Assembly: GCF_035994185.1 (NCBI RefSeq)
Contig: NZ_CP108538.1
Coordinates: 3,844,001 to 3,908,000, forward strand
DNA length: 64,000 nucleotides
Source of the DNA: Streptomyces sp. NBC_01217
Lineage (GTDB): Bacteria; Actinomycetota; Actinomycetes; Streptomycetales; Streptomycetaceae
Reading direction: 5' to 3'
Positions 15,170 through 23,400 of the stretch are shown in pieces. Positions within the stretch are counted from its first letter, which is position 1. Every line of letters starts with the position of its first letter. A model generated the notes under the pieces. The model was not told where the DNA came from and did no database searches. It saw only the letters and a program-made list of their open reading frames with translations. Made by a program: the position numbers and the translations under genes.

Positions 15170-17476
15170 TCAGGCGATCCGGGTCAGCTTCTGGCCGAAC
15201 CCGGGAGCCTTCAGGTCCTGCTGCAGTGCCACCGGGGCGCTGACCTTGCCGGGCCCCGTGCCCACGGTCACCACGCCCACCTCGGTGCCTGCCGCCGCGC
15301 TGTGCGGGATCTCCTTGCCGTTGTCCGTCATGGACAGCTCGACATCGAGGCCCGACCAGCCCTTCGCCTTCAGGTCGCGGGTGGCGACCACCGGTGTCCG
15401 GCTGCCGAGTCCGTCGTCCACGTACCCGACGACGTCGCCCTTCTTCACGACCGTGGCCGAGGTGACGGCCTTCTGGGCGCCCTTGATCAGCTTGAGGCTG
15501 TTGTCCAGCGACATCACGAGGCTGTCGTACGGCTGGCCGGTGCCCGCCTGCTGGCCCATGACGGCGCCGTAGATCCAGAGCTTCTTCCCGTCGACAACCG
15601 TGTTCGCGGACCAGAGCAGGTTGCCGCCCGCGGGGGTGGACGAGCCGGTCTTGATGCCGCTCACGCCCGGCTGCAACAGGATGGTGTTGTTGTTGTAGAT
15701 CGTCTGGTCGATACCCGGGATCTTTATCTCCGGGGTGTCGACGATCTCCCGGAACACATCGTTCTGCATGACCGCCTTGGCCAGCTTGAGCTGGTCCTGG
15801 GCGGTGGAGACGGTGCTCTTCTCCAGACCGCTCGGGTCCGTGTACGTGGTGCCGGTCATGCCGAGGTCCTTGGCGGCGTCGTTCATCTTCGCGACGAACT
15901 CTTCCTCGGACGCGGAGTCCCAGCGGGCGAACAGGCGCGCCGCGTTGTTCCCGGACGGGATCATCAGCAGCTGGAGCAGCTGCTTCTGGGTGAACTGCTG
16001 GCCCTTCGTGATCGGCGCCGTCGACTCGTCCTCGCGCTTGGACTCGTCCTCCGCCTGCTGGTCGACGGTGATCTTCTCGCCCTCCTCCTTGCCGGTGAGG
16101 GGGTGCTCCTTGAGGATCACGTACGCCGTCATGACCTTGGCGACGCTGGCGATGGGCGCGGGCTTCTGCGCCCCGGCGGAACCGAGCGAACCGACGCCGT
16201 CCACGCTCACCGCCGACTGCCCCTGCTCCGGCCAGGCGAGGTCCAGGTCAGTGCCCTTGAAGGTGTACGTCGACTGCGCCGACAGGCCCAGCTCGGGCTC
16301 CGGGAGCGGACGCACCGCCTGCGCGATCGCAAAGACGATCAACAGGAGCAGGACCAGCGGGGTCCAGATCTTGACCCGGCGGACGGCGGTGCGGACCGGC
16401 GTCTGCGGCGGCGGGGGCGTGTTCGTCAGCTCGGCGAGCAGATCGAGCGGCGGCTTGGGCGGCATCGGCTGCTGCGTGGTCCGCTCGGCACCGGAGAGCG
16501 CGGTCGGCATCTGCGGCTTGCGGGGTGCGGGCGCCTGTGCCGGTGCCGGTGCCGGCGGGGCGTCCTCCCCGCGCAGCGGTACGAACTTGCTGGTCCGCTC
16601 CGCGGCGGACTCGGGCTTAGGGACGGGCGGGACGATCTTCAGCGCGGTCGTCGGCTGGTCGACCTTGACCACGGGGGCCCTGAAGACGGCGGTCGGCTGA
16701 TCAACCGGGCGTTCTTCGGTGCGCTTGGCGTCGGCTTCATCGACCTCGTCGGCTTCATCAGCCTCATCAGCCTCGTCGGCTTCATCCGATTCATCCGAGG
16801 TGGTCGCCTTGTCCGAGACCTCAGCGACGGGAGCGGCCGGAGCTGCCGGCTCAGGCGCGTCACCCTCCGCAACGACGTCGGCGTCCTCGGAGGCGCCGTC
16901 CTTCGCGCCGTCCCCCTTGCCGACCCACGCAGCAACCGCCGCCCGCAGCCGCGTGTCGCCTTCCTCGGGCACGGCAGCATCGGCGGGCTCGGCGACGTCC
17001 TCGCCCTCCGAGGACTCGGCAACGTCCGTGCTCTCCGAGGGCTCGGCACCCTCAGCAGCATCGACGACGTCCGAGGCCTCCGCGGGCTCCGCGTCCTCCG
17101 AGGACTCGGCGGCCTCGGGCTCGGAGGACTCATCGGAGGTCTCAGAGGCCTCCTCCGGGCCCTCGGCGACCTCCCCAGCCCTCTCGGCACCCCGAGCGCC
17201 CTCCGCGTCCACGGAGCCCTCCTGGGCCCCGGAGCCCTCAGGCTGCTCCGGGCTCTCGCCGGACTCGACGGTTCCGGCGTCCTCTCCGGCGCCCTCGCCA
17301 TCCCCGGACGGCCCGGACGGCCGCGTCCGGAAGACGGCCGTCGCCGTGTCCGTCCCGCCGCCGGTCTCGTCCCCGGCTGACGGTTCACGGAAGACGGCAA
17401 GCCGCGGATCGCTCTCGCTCCGAGCCGTTCCCGACGACTTCTGCTGCTTCGACTTGTCGGGGGACTCGCCCGCCAC
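15170..17476 (-). CDS. D-alanyl-D-alanine carboxypeptidase (peptidase S11) with long acidic N-terminal region
   Basis: The C-terminal half has the three S11 active-site motifs: SxxK in IASVAKVMTA, SGN in IPSGNNAARL and KTG in GIKTGSSTPAGG. A beta-rich C-terminal domain follows. The enzyme trims the terminal D-Ala from peptidoglycan stem peptides outside the membrane. Ahead of it are one transmembrane anchor (VLLLLIVFAIAQ) and roughly 380 cytoplasmic residues, mostly Glu/Ser/Ala/Asp low complexity with recurring TAVFR segments (LAVFREPSA, TAVFRTRP, TAVFRAPV). GTG 17476 with GGAGGAGG upstream is preferred over earlier starts. The long tail is seen in Streptomyces homologues and may be phosphorylated or bind cytoplasmic partners. 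Confidence 0.88.
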   Translation of the reverse strand: MAGESPDKSKQQKSSGTARSESDPRLAVFREPSAGDETGGGTDTATAVFRTRPSGPSGDGEGAGEDAGTVESGESPEQPEGSGAQEGSVDAEGARGAERAGEVAEGPEEASETSDESSEPEAAESSEDAEPAEASDVVDAAEGAEPSESTDVAESSEGEDVAEPADAAVPEEGDTRLRAAVAAWVGKGDGAKDGASEDADVVAEGDAPEPAAPAAPVAEVSDKATTSDESDEADEADEADEADEVDEADAKRTEERPVDQPTAVFRAPVVKVDQPTTALKIVPPVPKPESAAERTSKFVPLRGEDAPPAPAPAQAPAPRKPQMPTALSGAERTTQQPMPPKPPLDLLAELTNTPPPPQTPVRTAVRRVKIWTPLVLLLLIVFAIAQAVRPLPEPELGLSAQSTYTFKGTDLDLAWPEQGQSAVSVDGVGSLGSAGAQKPAPIASVAKVMTAYVILKEHPLTGKEEGEKITVDQQAEDESKREDESTAPITKGQQFTQKQLLQLLMIPSGNNAARLFARWDSASEEEFVAKMNDAAKDLGMTGTTYTDPSGLEKSTVSTAQDQLKLAKAVMQNDVFREIVDTPEIKIPGIDQTIYNNNTILLQPGVSGIKTGSSTPAGGNLLWSANTVVDGKKLWIYGAVMGQQAGTGQPYDSLVMSLDNSLKLIKGAQKAVTSATVVKKGDVVGYVDDGLGSRTPVVATRDLKAKGWSGLDVELSMTDNGKEIPHSAAAGTEVGVVTVGTGPGKVSAPVALQQDLKAPGFGQKLTRIA
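16725..17345 (-). repeat. low-complexity acidic coding stretch
   Basis: Within the carboxypeptidase gene this segment encodes mostly Glu, Asp, Ser and Ala, with tandem six- to nine-base units near 16735-16795 (Asp-Glu-Ala repeats). Codons alternate GAG/GAC with TCC/TCG/GCC. Length variation between strains is likely. Confidence 0.7.
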
Positions 17477-17670
17477 CGATGCCTCCTCCATGCGGCGCGG
17501 GGACATCCCCGCGCTGTCCGAACCATCTACCAGTGTCCTGTGTGAACCACCGGCCCGGCTGCTAGACGAGAACGACATACTTACTGGTTCCCATACAAAG
17601 CACCCAGGCACTCTCGACAGACCAATGTGAGAGGGGTCACCCTGTCATTCATCCACGCGGGGAGGCATGG

Positions 17671-18393
17671 ATGGGCAGGAGCCGCAGAACAATTCCGGAG
17701 GAGCTTCTGCTGCTCGCTCTGGACCCGGCCACGGGTACCACAGCGCAGCCGCAGTCGCTCGACCTCGGCCTCGCCGGAGCTCAGCTAGTGGAGCTGGCTC
17801 TGGCAGGACGGATAGCCCCTGACGGGGATCGTATCGCCGTGGTGATGCCACGGCCGACAGGAGATCCGACTCTGGACTCCGCACTGGAACTGCTGCGCCG
17901 TCGCGGCAGCCCGGTTCGGGCGGTCCACTGGATCGGCGGACCCCGGCTGGGGCTTCGCCAGATCTACCTCGCTCATCTGGAGCGGTGCGGCATGGTGCAT
18001 GCCGTGGCGGGCCAGATGTGCGGAGTGCTGCCGACGACTCGCTACCAGGCGACGGACACGGCAATCAGCCGGGACATCAGAGCCAGGCTGGACAGTGCGA
18101 TCCGCACCGGCGTACCGCCGGACCCGCGGACCGCGGCGCTTGCCGCGCTGGCCCATGCGGTCGGACTCGGCAAGCACCTGTACCCCGGGAACGAGGGGCG
18201 TTCATCGCGCTCCCGGCTCCGGGACCTGATCAGACACGACCCGATGGGCGGACTCGTGGCGCACGCCGTGATGGACGTCCAGAACGGGGCGGTCGCACAG
18301 CCGCGCCGTAACCAGGCGGCCGGAGTGCCGTTGCAACCGCAAGTGCAGTCGCAGTCACGCCGCGGCAGCATGGCGCACACCGCGGTCCACTAG
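17671..18393 (+). CDS. GPP34 (GOLPH3/Vps74-like) family protein
   Basis: The 240-residue product opens with IPEELLLLALDPATG, the signature start of bacterial GPP34 proteins. A mostly helical fold follows with LGLAGAQLVELALAGR and a basic C-terminal tail. In eukaryotes the fold binds phosphatidylinositol-4-phosphate at the Golgi. In actinomycetes these are soluble proteins of unknown role that may touch membranes. GGAGG at 17661 supports the ATG; another ATG four bases earlier is out of frame. It is divergent from the carboxypeptidase gene, sharing about 190 bp of upstream DNA. Confidence 0.85.
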   Translation: MGRSRRTIPEELLLLALDPATGTTAQPQSLDLGLAGAQLVELALAGRIAPDGDRIAVVMPRPTGDPTLDSALELLRRRGSPVRAVHWIGGPRLGLRQIYLAHLERCGMVHAVAGQMCGVLPTTRYQATDTAISRDIRARLDSAIRTGVPPDPRTAALAALAHAVGLGKHLYPGNEGRSSRSRLRDLIRHDPMGGLVAHAVMDVQNGAVAQPRRNQAAGVPLQPQVQSQSRRGSMAHTAVH

Positions 18394-18497
18394 GACCGCA
18401 CCCGTCGCCACACGCACCGCAGCACCGCAACACCGCAGTACCAACCGAATACCCGCCGCACCGTCGTCCCCATGACCCGGTTCGGGAGCCGCACCAA

Positions 18498-18531
18498 GCG
18501 CGGGGCAGCCGGAATCACGGCTGCCCCGCGC
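18498..18531 (+). terminator. strong hairpin after the GPP34 gene
   Basis: A perfect 13-bp GC-rich stem (GCGCGGGGCAGCC with its complement) with an 8-base loop lies about 105 bp after the stop and 98 bp before the next gene. It very likely separates the two transcription units. Confidence 0.75.
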
Positions 18532-18628
18532 GTCTGCGTGTGGTCATTTCCCAGCGCGGCCGGGGGCAGGGGTGGCAATCTGCTCAGCAGTAGATACACA
18601 CAGCTACATAGCCGGAGGTGCCGTTTCC

Positions 18629-19486
18629 GTGCCGTCCAACGTCAATCCCACCGTCAGGCGACGCCGGTTGGGCCAGGAATTGCGCCGACTGCGCGAGCTC
18701 AAGGGTATGACGGCCGAGGAGGTGGCGGAGCGGCTGCTGGTCTCGCAGTCGAAGATCAGCCGCCTCGAGAACGGCCGCCGTTCCATCAGCCAGCGCGATG
18801 TACGCGATCTCTGCGGGGTGTACGAGGTCGAGGACCACCGGATCGTCGACTCGCTCATGCAGATGGCCAAGGACTCCCGCCAGCAGGGCTGGTGGCATGC
18901 CTTCGGCGACATCCCGTACAGCGTCTACATCGGTCTGGAGACCGACGCAGCTTCGCTCCGTGTATACGAGTCACTGATCGTTCCCGGCCTGCTGCAGACA
19001 CGGGAGTACGCACAAGCGGTCATCGAGGGGATGTGGCCCGAGGCCACGCCCAGCGAGATCAACAAGCGCATCCAGATCCGCCTCAAGCGCCAGGATCGCC
19101 TTACCGATCCGGTCAACCCACTCCGCTTCTGGGCAGTGATCGATGAAGCGCTACTGCGTCGCGTCGTGGGCAATCCGCAGATCATGACTGACCAGCTGTC
19201 GCACCTGGCAGAGTTGAGTGAACTGCCGCACGTGACGCTGCAGGTCTTGCCATATGCCGTCGGAGCACATCCGGGCATGTACGGAAAGTTCGCCATCCTT
19301 GAGTTCCAGGAAGCCATGGACGCAAGTGTCGTTTACCTTGAGGGCGTCACGAGCGACCTGTACCTGGAGAAGGCGAACGACGTTCAGAGCTACGCCGTGA
19401 TGTACGAGCACCTGCGAGCCAAGGCACTGAGCGCCGAGAAATCCCGCGAGTTCATCCTCGGAGCAGCTGAAAGCTGCGGCACATGA
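18629..19486 (+). CDS. XRE-family regulator with DUF5753 domain
   Basis: From GTG 18629 (GGAGG 10 bp upstream) the protein has 285 residues. A helix-turn-helix lies at about 15-70: LGQELRRLRELKGMTAEEVA, then SQSKISRLENGRRS. A DUF5753 ligand-like domain fills the rest (ESLIVPGLLQTREYA and LQVLPYAVGAHPG are typical). Streptomyces has many such regulators, each paired with a small DUF397 protein as here; some pairs (BldB/WhiJ-type) act in development. The target is probably its own locus. Confidence 0.9.
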   Translation: MPSNVNPTVRRRRLGQELRRLRELKGMTAEEVAERLLVSQSKISRLENGRRSISQRDVRDLCGVYEVEDHRIVDSLMQMAKDSRQQGWWHAFGDIPYSVYIGLETDAASLRVYESLIVPGLLQTREYAQAVIEGMWPEATPSEINKRIQIRLKRQDRLTDPVNPLRFWAVIDEALLRRVVGNPQIMTDQLSHLAELSELPHVTLQVLPYAVGAHPGMYGKFAILEFQEAMDASVVYLEGVTSDLYLEKANDVQSYAVMYEHLRAKALSAEKSREFILGAAESCGT

Positions 19487-19621
19487 GCGATCCACCCCGG
19501 CGCGGAAGGACGGACAGTACACGTACGCAACCCCAGCCGGGAAGGCCTCAAAGAGATCTGCCATCCGTATGAGTGAACGCCACTCACCTCCGGTGATGTT
19601 GCGGCGTAGCGTCGCCCGTAG

Positions 19622-19641
19622 AGCCGCTGAGCGCAGCGGCT
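19622..19641. terminator. inverted repeat between the regulator and DUF397 genes
   Basis: AGCCGCTG and CAGCGGCT form a perfect 8-bp stem with a 4-base loop. It could end the regulator transcript or be a binding site in front of the DUF397 gene, 43 bp before its ATG. Confidence 0.45.
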
Positions 19642-19684
19642 GGGCACACTAGGCCCAACACCTGGCACAACCATCGGAGTCAAT

Positions 19685-19888
19685 ATGCTGATTCGGCATG
19701 ACGCGCTGACGGAATGGACCAAGTCCTCATACTCCGCCGTAAATGGGGATTGCGTAGAGGTCAAGGCAACGGGGCACCACGCCGTAGCGGTTCGCGATTC
19801 GAAGGATCCGCGCTGCGGAGTCCTCGACTTCACCGCGACGACGTGGTCGATGTTCCTCTTGGACGTCAGCCGGACCACTCAGCACTGA
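19685..19888 (+). CDS. DUF397-domain protein
   Basis: The 67-residue product has the full DUF397 signature: WTKSSYSAVNGDCVEV at the front and VAVRDSKDP further on. These small proteins are encoded beside XRE/DUF5753 regulators and are thought to antagonise or modulate them. The 198-bp gap to the regulator suggests separate promoters. GGAG lies about 6 bp before the ATG. Confidence 0.9.
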   Translation: MLIRHDALTEWTKSSYSAVNGDCVEVKATGHHAVAVRDSKDPRCGVLDFTATTWSMFLLDVSRTTQH

Positions 19889-19984
19889 AGCTGAACGGAG
19901 CGGCCAGCCGATCACGTGAGCCGCAGCCTGAGTCAAGCCCTCTCGACTGGCCCGCCGTCCTGGCCGAGAGGGCTGGTTGCCCGC

Positions 19985-22348
19985 CTACTGGTCAACCAGC
20001 AGGCTGCGGGTCTTCGTCGTGACGGAACTCTCTGCCCCCAGCACGCGCTCACACAACGGCAGATTGAGCCGTGCAAGCGCCTGCGCCTCGGTCAATTGGC
20101 CGAAGGCCGCGAGCGAAGCAGCCAGTCCCGCTCGATTCGAGAGCAGATAGGGGTGCTCGGGCCCGAGAGCCCGCTCCTGGCCGGCCACCGCAAGACGCCC
20201 GAACGAAATGGACTCCTCCAGCAATCCCCGCTCAGCAAGGATCCAGCTCAGGAGGACCGTGGCCGAGAGAGTCAGTGGGTGAGCAGCGCCGTGCACACGT
20301 TCACGGTCCGACAAGGCCCTTCGGGCAATCGGCTCAGCCTGCTCGTACCTACCGAAATGATAGAGACCGTAGGCGAGATTGTGGCGCCCAGTCACGGTGA
20401 CCAGGGAGTCACATCCGAGAATCTCCTCACAGACTGCCACAGTTGCCGGCCCCATTCTGTCGAATTCCTCGACGAGATTGGCAACAGCCAAATATTCGAC
20501 GAGAAGCGCTCGAACGTAGAGCGTGTCCGGATGGGTGTTACCAAGAACTCTGCTGCGAATTCCCTCCGTCTCCCTCAGAATCGCAATACAATCCTCCACT
20601 CTTCCCAGTTGGGCGAGCGGCTCATGGATGTCCTGGCGACTCTCCATTGTTTCTGCGTGCTGCGCCCCGAGCACCCTTTCCCGCCCGTCAAGAACTCTCC
20701 GGTGCAGGGTCTCGGACTCCTCGAAGCGGCCGAGCCTGAACAGGGCCACGGCAGCGCGATGCTCCGCACGGAATGTCAGTGGATGATCCGAGCCCAGGTG
20801 CGTCTGCGCCGTCTCCGCGGCGGCCTGAGCCAAGGAGAGGGAGGCTTGGTAGTCTCCGCTCTCAAAAACGTGCTTGGCCACGAGAGTTGTGACCCCGACC
20901 GCATTGAGGCCTGTGGCTGCATCCTCCACGCGGCGAAGCAGGTTCGCCGCATGCGGGACGAGTCGCCGAACACGGCCTACCGTCTGCGCTCCGCGCGTCT
21001 CGGAAGGGATCTCACCGCCGAGCAGACGCGCTGCCGCCTCGACCAGGAGCGGCCACTGATCCTTCGGCGCCGCAGCCGCCACGCTGTCGAGAAGAACGCC
21101 ATGCGTCTTGATACACCGCACTACCTCGCCGCTCTCCTCCGACTCGACGAGCGAAACCATCGAATGATCCAGTAGGCCGCGGAGCGCCATCTCGATCCGA
21201 TGCCCAGACAGTGGCGGATCGAAGGCGCTCAGACCGGCGGCATCGACAGACGAGGGAAGCAGCAGCGAAAGCGGAACCGGGTCAGAGCTCCAACAGGACA
21301 GCAGACGTAGCAACGAAACGCACTCGGGAAATCCTTCTTCGGCGAGAGCTCTCAGCGTAATCTCCCACGTCCGGCCCACGAGTTGCCGCGCATTCTTCTC
21401 CGAGCTCCCTGGCGCCACTCCTCGGTCAATGAGTTCGGTCGGGTTGCTGTCCAAGTGCCGCCGGTAATCGCTCATGGACCAACTCTCCAGAAGTTGACGG
21501 GACAGGAAGGATCCGGCCAAGGTCAGTGCAAGCGGGAGGCAATCGAGTCTTCGGGCCACGGTTTCGGCCTCTTCCAGGGTGCCGGCCGCAGGAGCCAGAT
21601 CGCGCAGCACCAATGCCGCATCTTCCACAGGCAGTACGCCCACGCGGTGCAGCTCTGCTCCATTCCATACATGTGAGCTGGCCTGGCGGGTGGTCACGAT
21701 GACAGTGCCTTGCGAACTCGGCCTCAGCCACGTGCCTTCTTCGAGGGCTGCAGGGTCATCCGCATTGTCCAGAACCAGGACCCACGGCTGCGACGAGCAG
21801 TGCAGGTAATGCCAGACAAGGTCAGCCGACGCGCGCTGTCCGTCATACGCAGCAGCAAGCTCGTACGACTCAGCACCACGGTCGGCGGCCACTGCAAGCA
21901 TTCCTGCTCGGAGGGTGGCTCGTTCGGAGGCGTTGACCCACAAGCCTATGCGGCCGTCCTGGCGCGTGACTGCGTTGAAGACGCCCTGGGCCACAGCCGT
22001 CTTGCCACAGCCACCCAGCCCGTAAAGGACGTGAATTCCTCCGCTCTCATTCTGAACGGCGCCCATCAGTCTGCTCACGAGGTCCTTCCGGTCCCGAAGG
22101 ACCAGAGGAGTCCGACCGACCAGCGGAGTGCGCACCGAATCCGGGGCCGGCCAGTCGAACCGATGACTGGGCTGCGCCCGCACCACCGTTCGCTGCATGG
22201 ACGGCCCGAAGAGGGACGCGCTCTGGCCCGGAAGGTGATGGTGGTGGTGTTCAGTTATGTACTGGTCGCCGGTCGTCTGGTATACGCGGCCCTGGCCTGA
22301 TGCCCGCCCCTGCACCAGATGCTCTGCGCCCTTTTCGGCCCCGCTCAC
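19985..22348 (-). CDS. NB-ARC STAND ATPase with C-terminal TPR repeats
   Basis: The 787-residue protein begins with VYQTTGDQYITE (22-33) and five His. An NB-ARC module follows: Walker A GLGGCGKT (110-117), Walker B WVLVLDNADD (189-198), a TTR sensor near 219, and CLPLAL (270-275) in place of the GLPLAL of relatives. From about 500 to the end there are repeated tetratricopeptide units (LGSDHPLTF, LGAQHAETM, LGNTHPDTL, LGPEHPYLL). STAND proteins oligomerise after sensing a ligand and switch on an effector. No effector domain is fused here, so a partner such as the upstream gene is expected. Its GTG overlaps the upstream stop by four bases (GTGA). Confidence 0.88.
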   Translation of the reverse strand: MSGAEKGAEHLVQGRASGQGRVYQTTGDQYITEHHHHHLPGQSASLFGPSMQRTVVRAQPSHRFDWPAPDSVRTPLVGRTPLVLRDRKDLVSRLMGAVQNESGGIHVLYGLGGCGKTAVAQGVFNAVTRQDGRIGLWVNASERATLRAGMLAVAADRGAESYELAAAYDGQRASADLVWHYLHCSSQPWVLVLDNADDPAALEEGTWLRPSSQGTVIVTTRQASSHVWNGAELHRVGVLPVEDAALVLRDLAPAAGTLEEAETVARRLDCLPLALTLAGSFLSRQLLESWSMSDYRRHLDSNPTELIDRGVAPGSSEKNARQLVGRTWEITLRALAEEGFPECVSLLRLLSCWSSDPVPLSLLLPSSVDAAGLSAFDPPLSGHRIEMALRGLLDHSMVSLVESEESGEVVRCIKTHGVLLDSVAAAAPKDQWPLLVEAAARLLGGEIPSETRGAQTVGRVRRLVPHAANLLRRVEDAATGLNAVGVTTLVAKHVFESGDYQASLSLAQAAAETAQTHLGSDHPLTFRAEHRAAVALFRLGRFEESETLHRRVLDGRERVLGAQHAETMESRQDIHEPLAQLGRVEDCIAILRETEGIRSRVLGNTHPDTLYVRALLVEYLAVANLVEEFDRMGPATVAVCEEILGCDSLVTVTGRHNLAYGLYHFGRYEQAEPIARRALSDRERVHGAAHPLTLSATVLLSWILAERGLLEESISFGRLAVAGQERALGPEHPYLLSNRAGLAASLAAFGQLTEAQALARLNLPLCERVLGAESSVTTKTRSLLVDQ

Positions 22349-22761
22349 CGTTCGGTGATGTGCTGGTCGCGGCCTGCCTGGTAAACACGGCCGCTACCAG
22401 ACGCTTCGGCACGCATCCGCACCGTGCGCGGCGCACCGTCCCGCAGTTCGGGATCAAGTTCCGACAAAATCTGACGCAAGTCCGAGGCCACCTCGGGCCT
22501 TTCGCTGAGAAGGCGTCGGACACGGCCCGTCCACGCCTCGCGAAGCTCCTGCTCCGTCAGTTCGTCGCCGGTTTCCCTGGCCGTGAGCAGATCATCCCGA
22601 GCTGCATCCAGTTCGTTGAGGACCCCCTCGGCACGCGCCGGGCTGGCCCGTCGCCACAGAGCAACAATCCCCTCCCGTGTCCTCTCCCACGCATCGGTGG
22701 CCATGAGCGTGACCACAGCGGTTCCTGCAGCCCGCGCCAGCTCGATCATCTGTGCTTCCAT
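22345..22761 (-). CDS. STAND-associated companion protein ending in VYQ-DQ-ITE motif
   Basis: The 138 residues start with a short hydrophobic segment (about 8-22, then TDAWERTRE), continue as charged helices and end with VYQAGRDQHITER (126-138). That ending is the same motif found at the N-terminus of the STAND ATPase. The layout is frequent in Streptomyces beside NB-ARC or effector genes. Translation of the ATPase is coupled to it through a GTGA overlap. GGAGTGGGGG upstream of ATG 22761 gives a binding site, and this ATG directly abuts the stop of the preceding frame (TAGATG). It is probably an adaptor or signal-transmitting partner. Confidence 0.7.
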   Translation of the reverse strand: MEAQMIELARAAGTAVVTLMATDAWERTREGIVALWRRASPARAEGVLNELDAARDDLLTARETGDELTEQELREAWTGRVRRLLSERPEVASDLRQILSELDPELRDGAPRTVRMRAEASGSGRVYQAGRDQHITER

Positions 22762-23130
22762 CTACGCCCCCACTCCGCCGGTACCCGTCAGCACCTGGGT
22801 CGAACGCCCACAATAGGTGCGGCGGTTTGCGCTGTCAGGTGGGCCCACCGTCGGGCGTGGTCCGGCACGACAGAGCCAAACGCATTGTCGAAGTCGGCGC
22901 AGCCGATCGACATGGAAATCGGTGCGGGGCACGGTCGGGAGGAACAGCGCCACCAGCTCCACCCGCCCCAGGCCGGATTCCGCGACCACCGCTTCGAACC
23001 CGGTGAAGCGCTCGGCCCAGCAGTCCCGCGGGGCCTCCTGCCCCTGGAAGGCTGTGAAGGCATGGGTGCGGCCCTGGTAGGCCTGGTCGTCCTTGTACAG
23101 CCGCTTATTGATCCCGACGGTCCACTTCAT
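22762..23130 (-). CDS. hypothetical protein heading the STAND operon
   Basis: ATG 23130 opens a 122-residue frame ending one base before the companion gene starts. The first 75 residues look like a folded domain (TVGINKRLYKDDQA, AVVAESGLGRVELVALFLP). The last 40 are Cys/Arg-rich and less convincing, so the gene may be frameshifted near its end. It starts only about 10 bp after the TnpB element, so its natural promoter and perhaps its true N-terminus have been displaced. No family was recognised. Confidence 0.45.
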   Translation of the reverse strand: MKWTVGINKRLYKDDQAYQGRTHAFTAFQGQEAPRDCWAERFTGFEAVVAESGLGRVELVALFLPTVPRTDFHVDRLRRLRQCVWLCRAGPRPTVGPPDSANRRTYCGRSTQVLTGTGGVGA

Positions 23131-23139
23131 GTGGTCGTC

Positions 23140-23400
23140 TTGACCTCCTCCCCCGCATGAGTCTGGGGGATTCTCTCTCTGGTGTCCGTGCGAACGGATC
23201 GCCTTGAGGTGGGTTCCTGGTTCTTTCCCACCCATGGGGGTGGGGGTTGTGCACTGTGCCGGGACAAGTCCTGGTCTTACCTGTGCTCCGCAGGCGTGTA
23301 CTCACGTCGTTACCAGCGTGAGGCCCCCGGCCCGGGGGTGGATGGTTCAGCCTGTTGTTGCGGCGCGGATGCGCCGCCCTTCGTCCCTGATGTTCTGGCC
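23140..23400 (-). ncRNA. probable omega RNA (TnpB guide RNA) scaffold
   Basis: In TnpB elements the guide RNA comes from the 3' end of tnpB and the non-coding right end, finishing at the element boundary and using the flanking DNA as guide. Here the right end after tnpB (about 200 bp) is GC-rich with several hairpins, the last at 23142-23170. The bases after the boundary (minus strand from 23139) begin GACGACCACATGAAGTGG, so the guide would match the start of the neighbouring operon. The extent is estimated. Confidence 0.4.
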
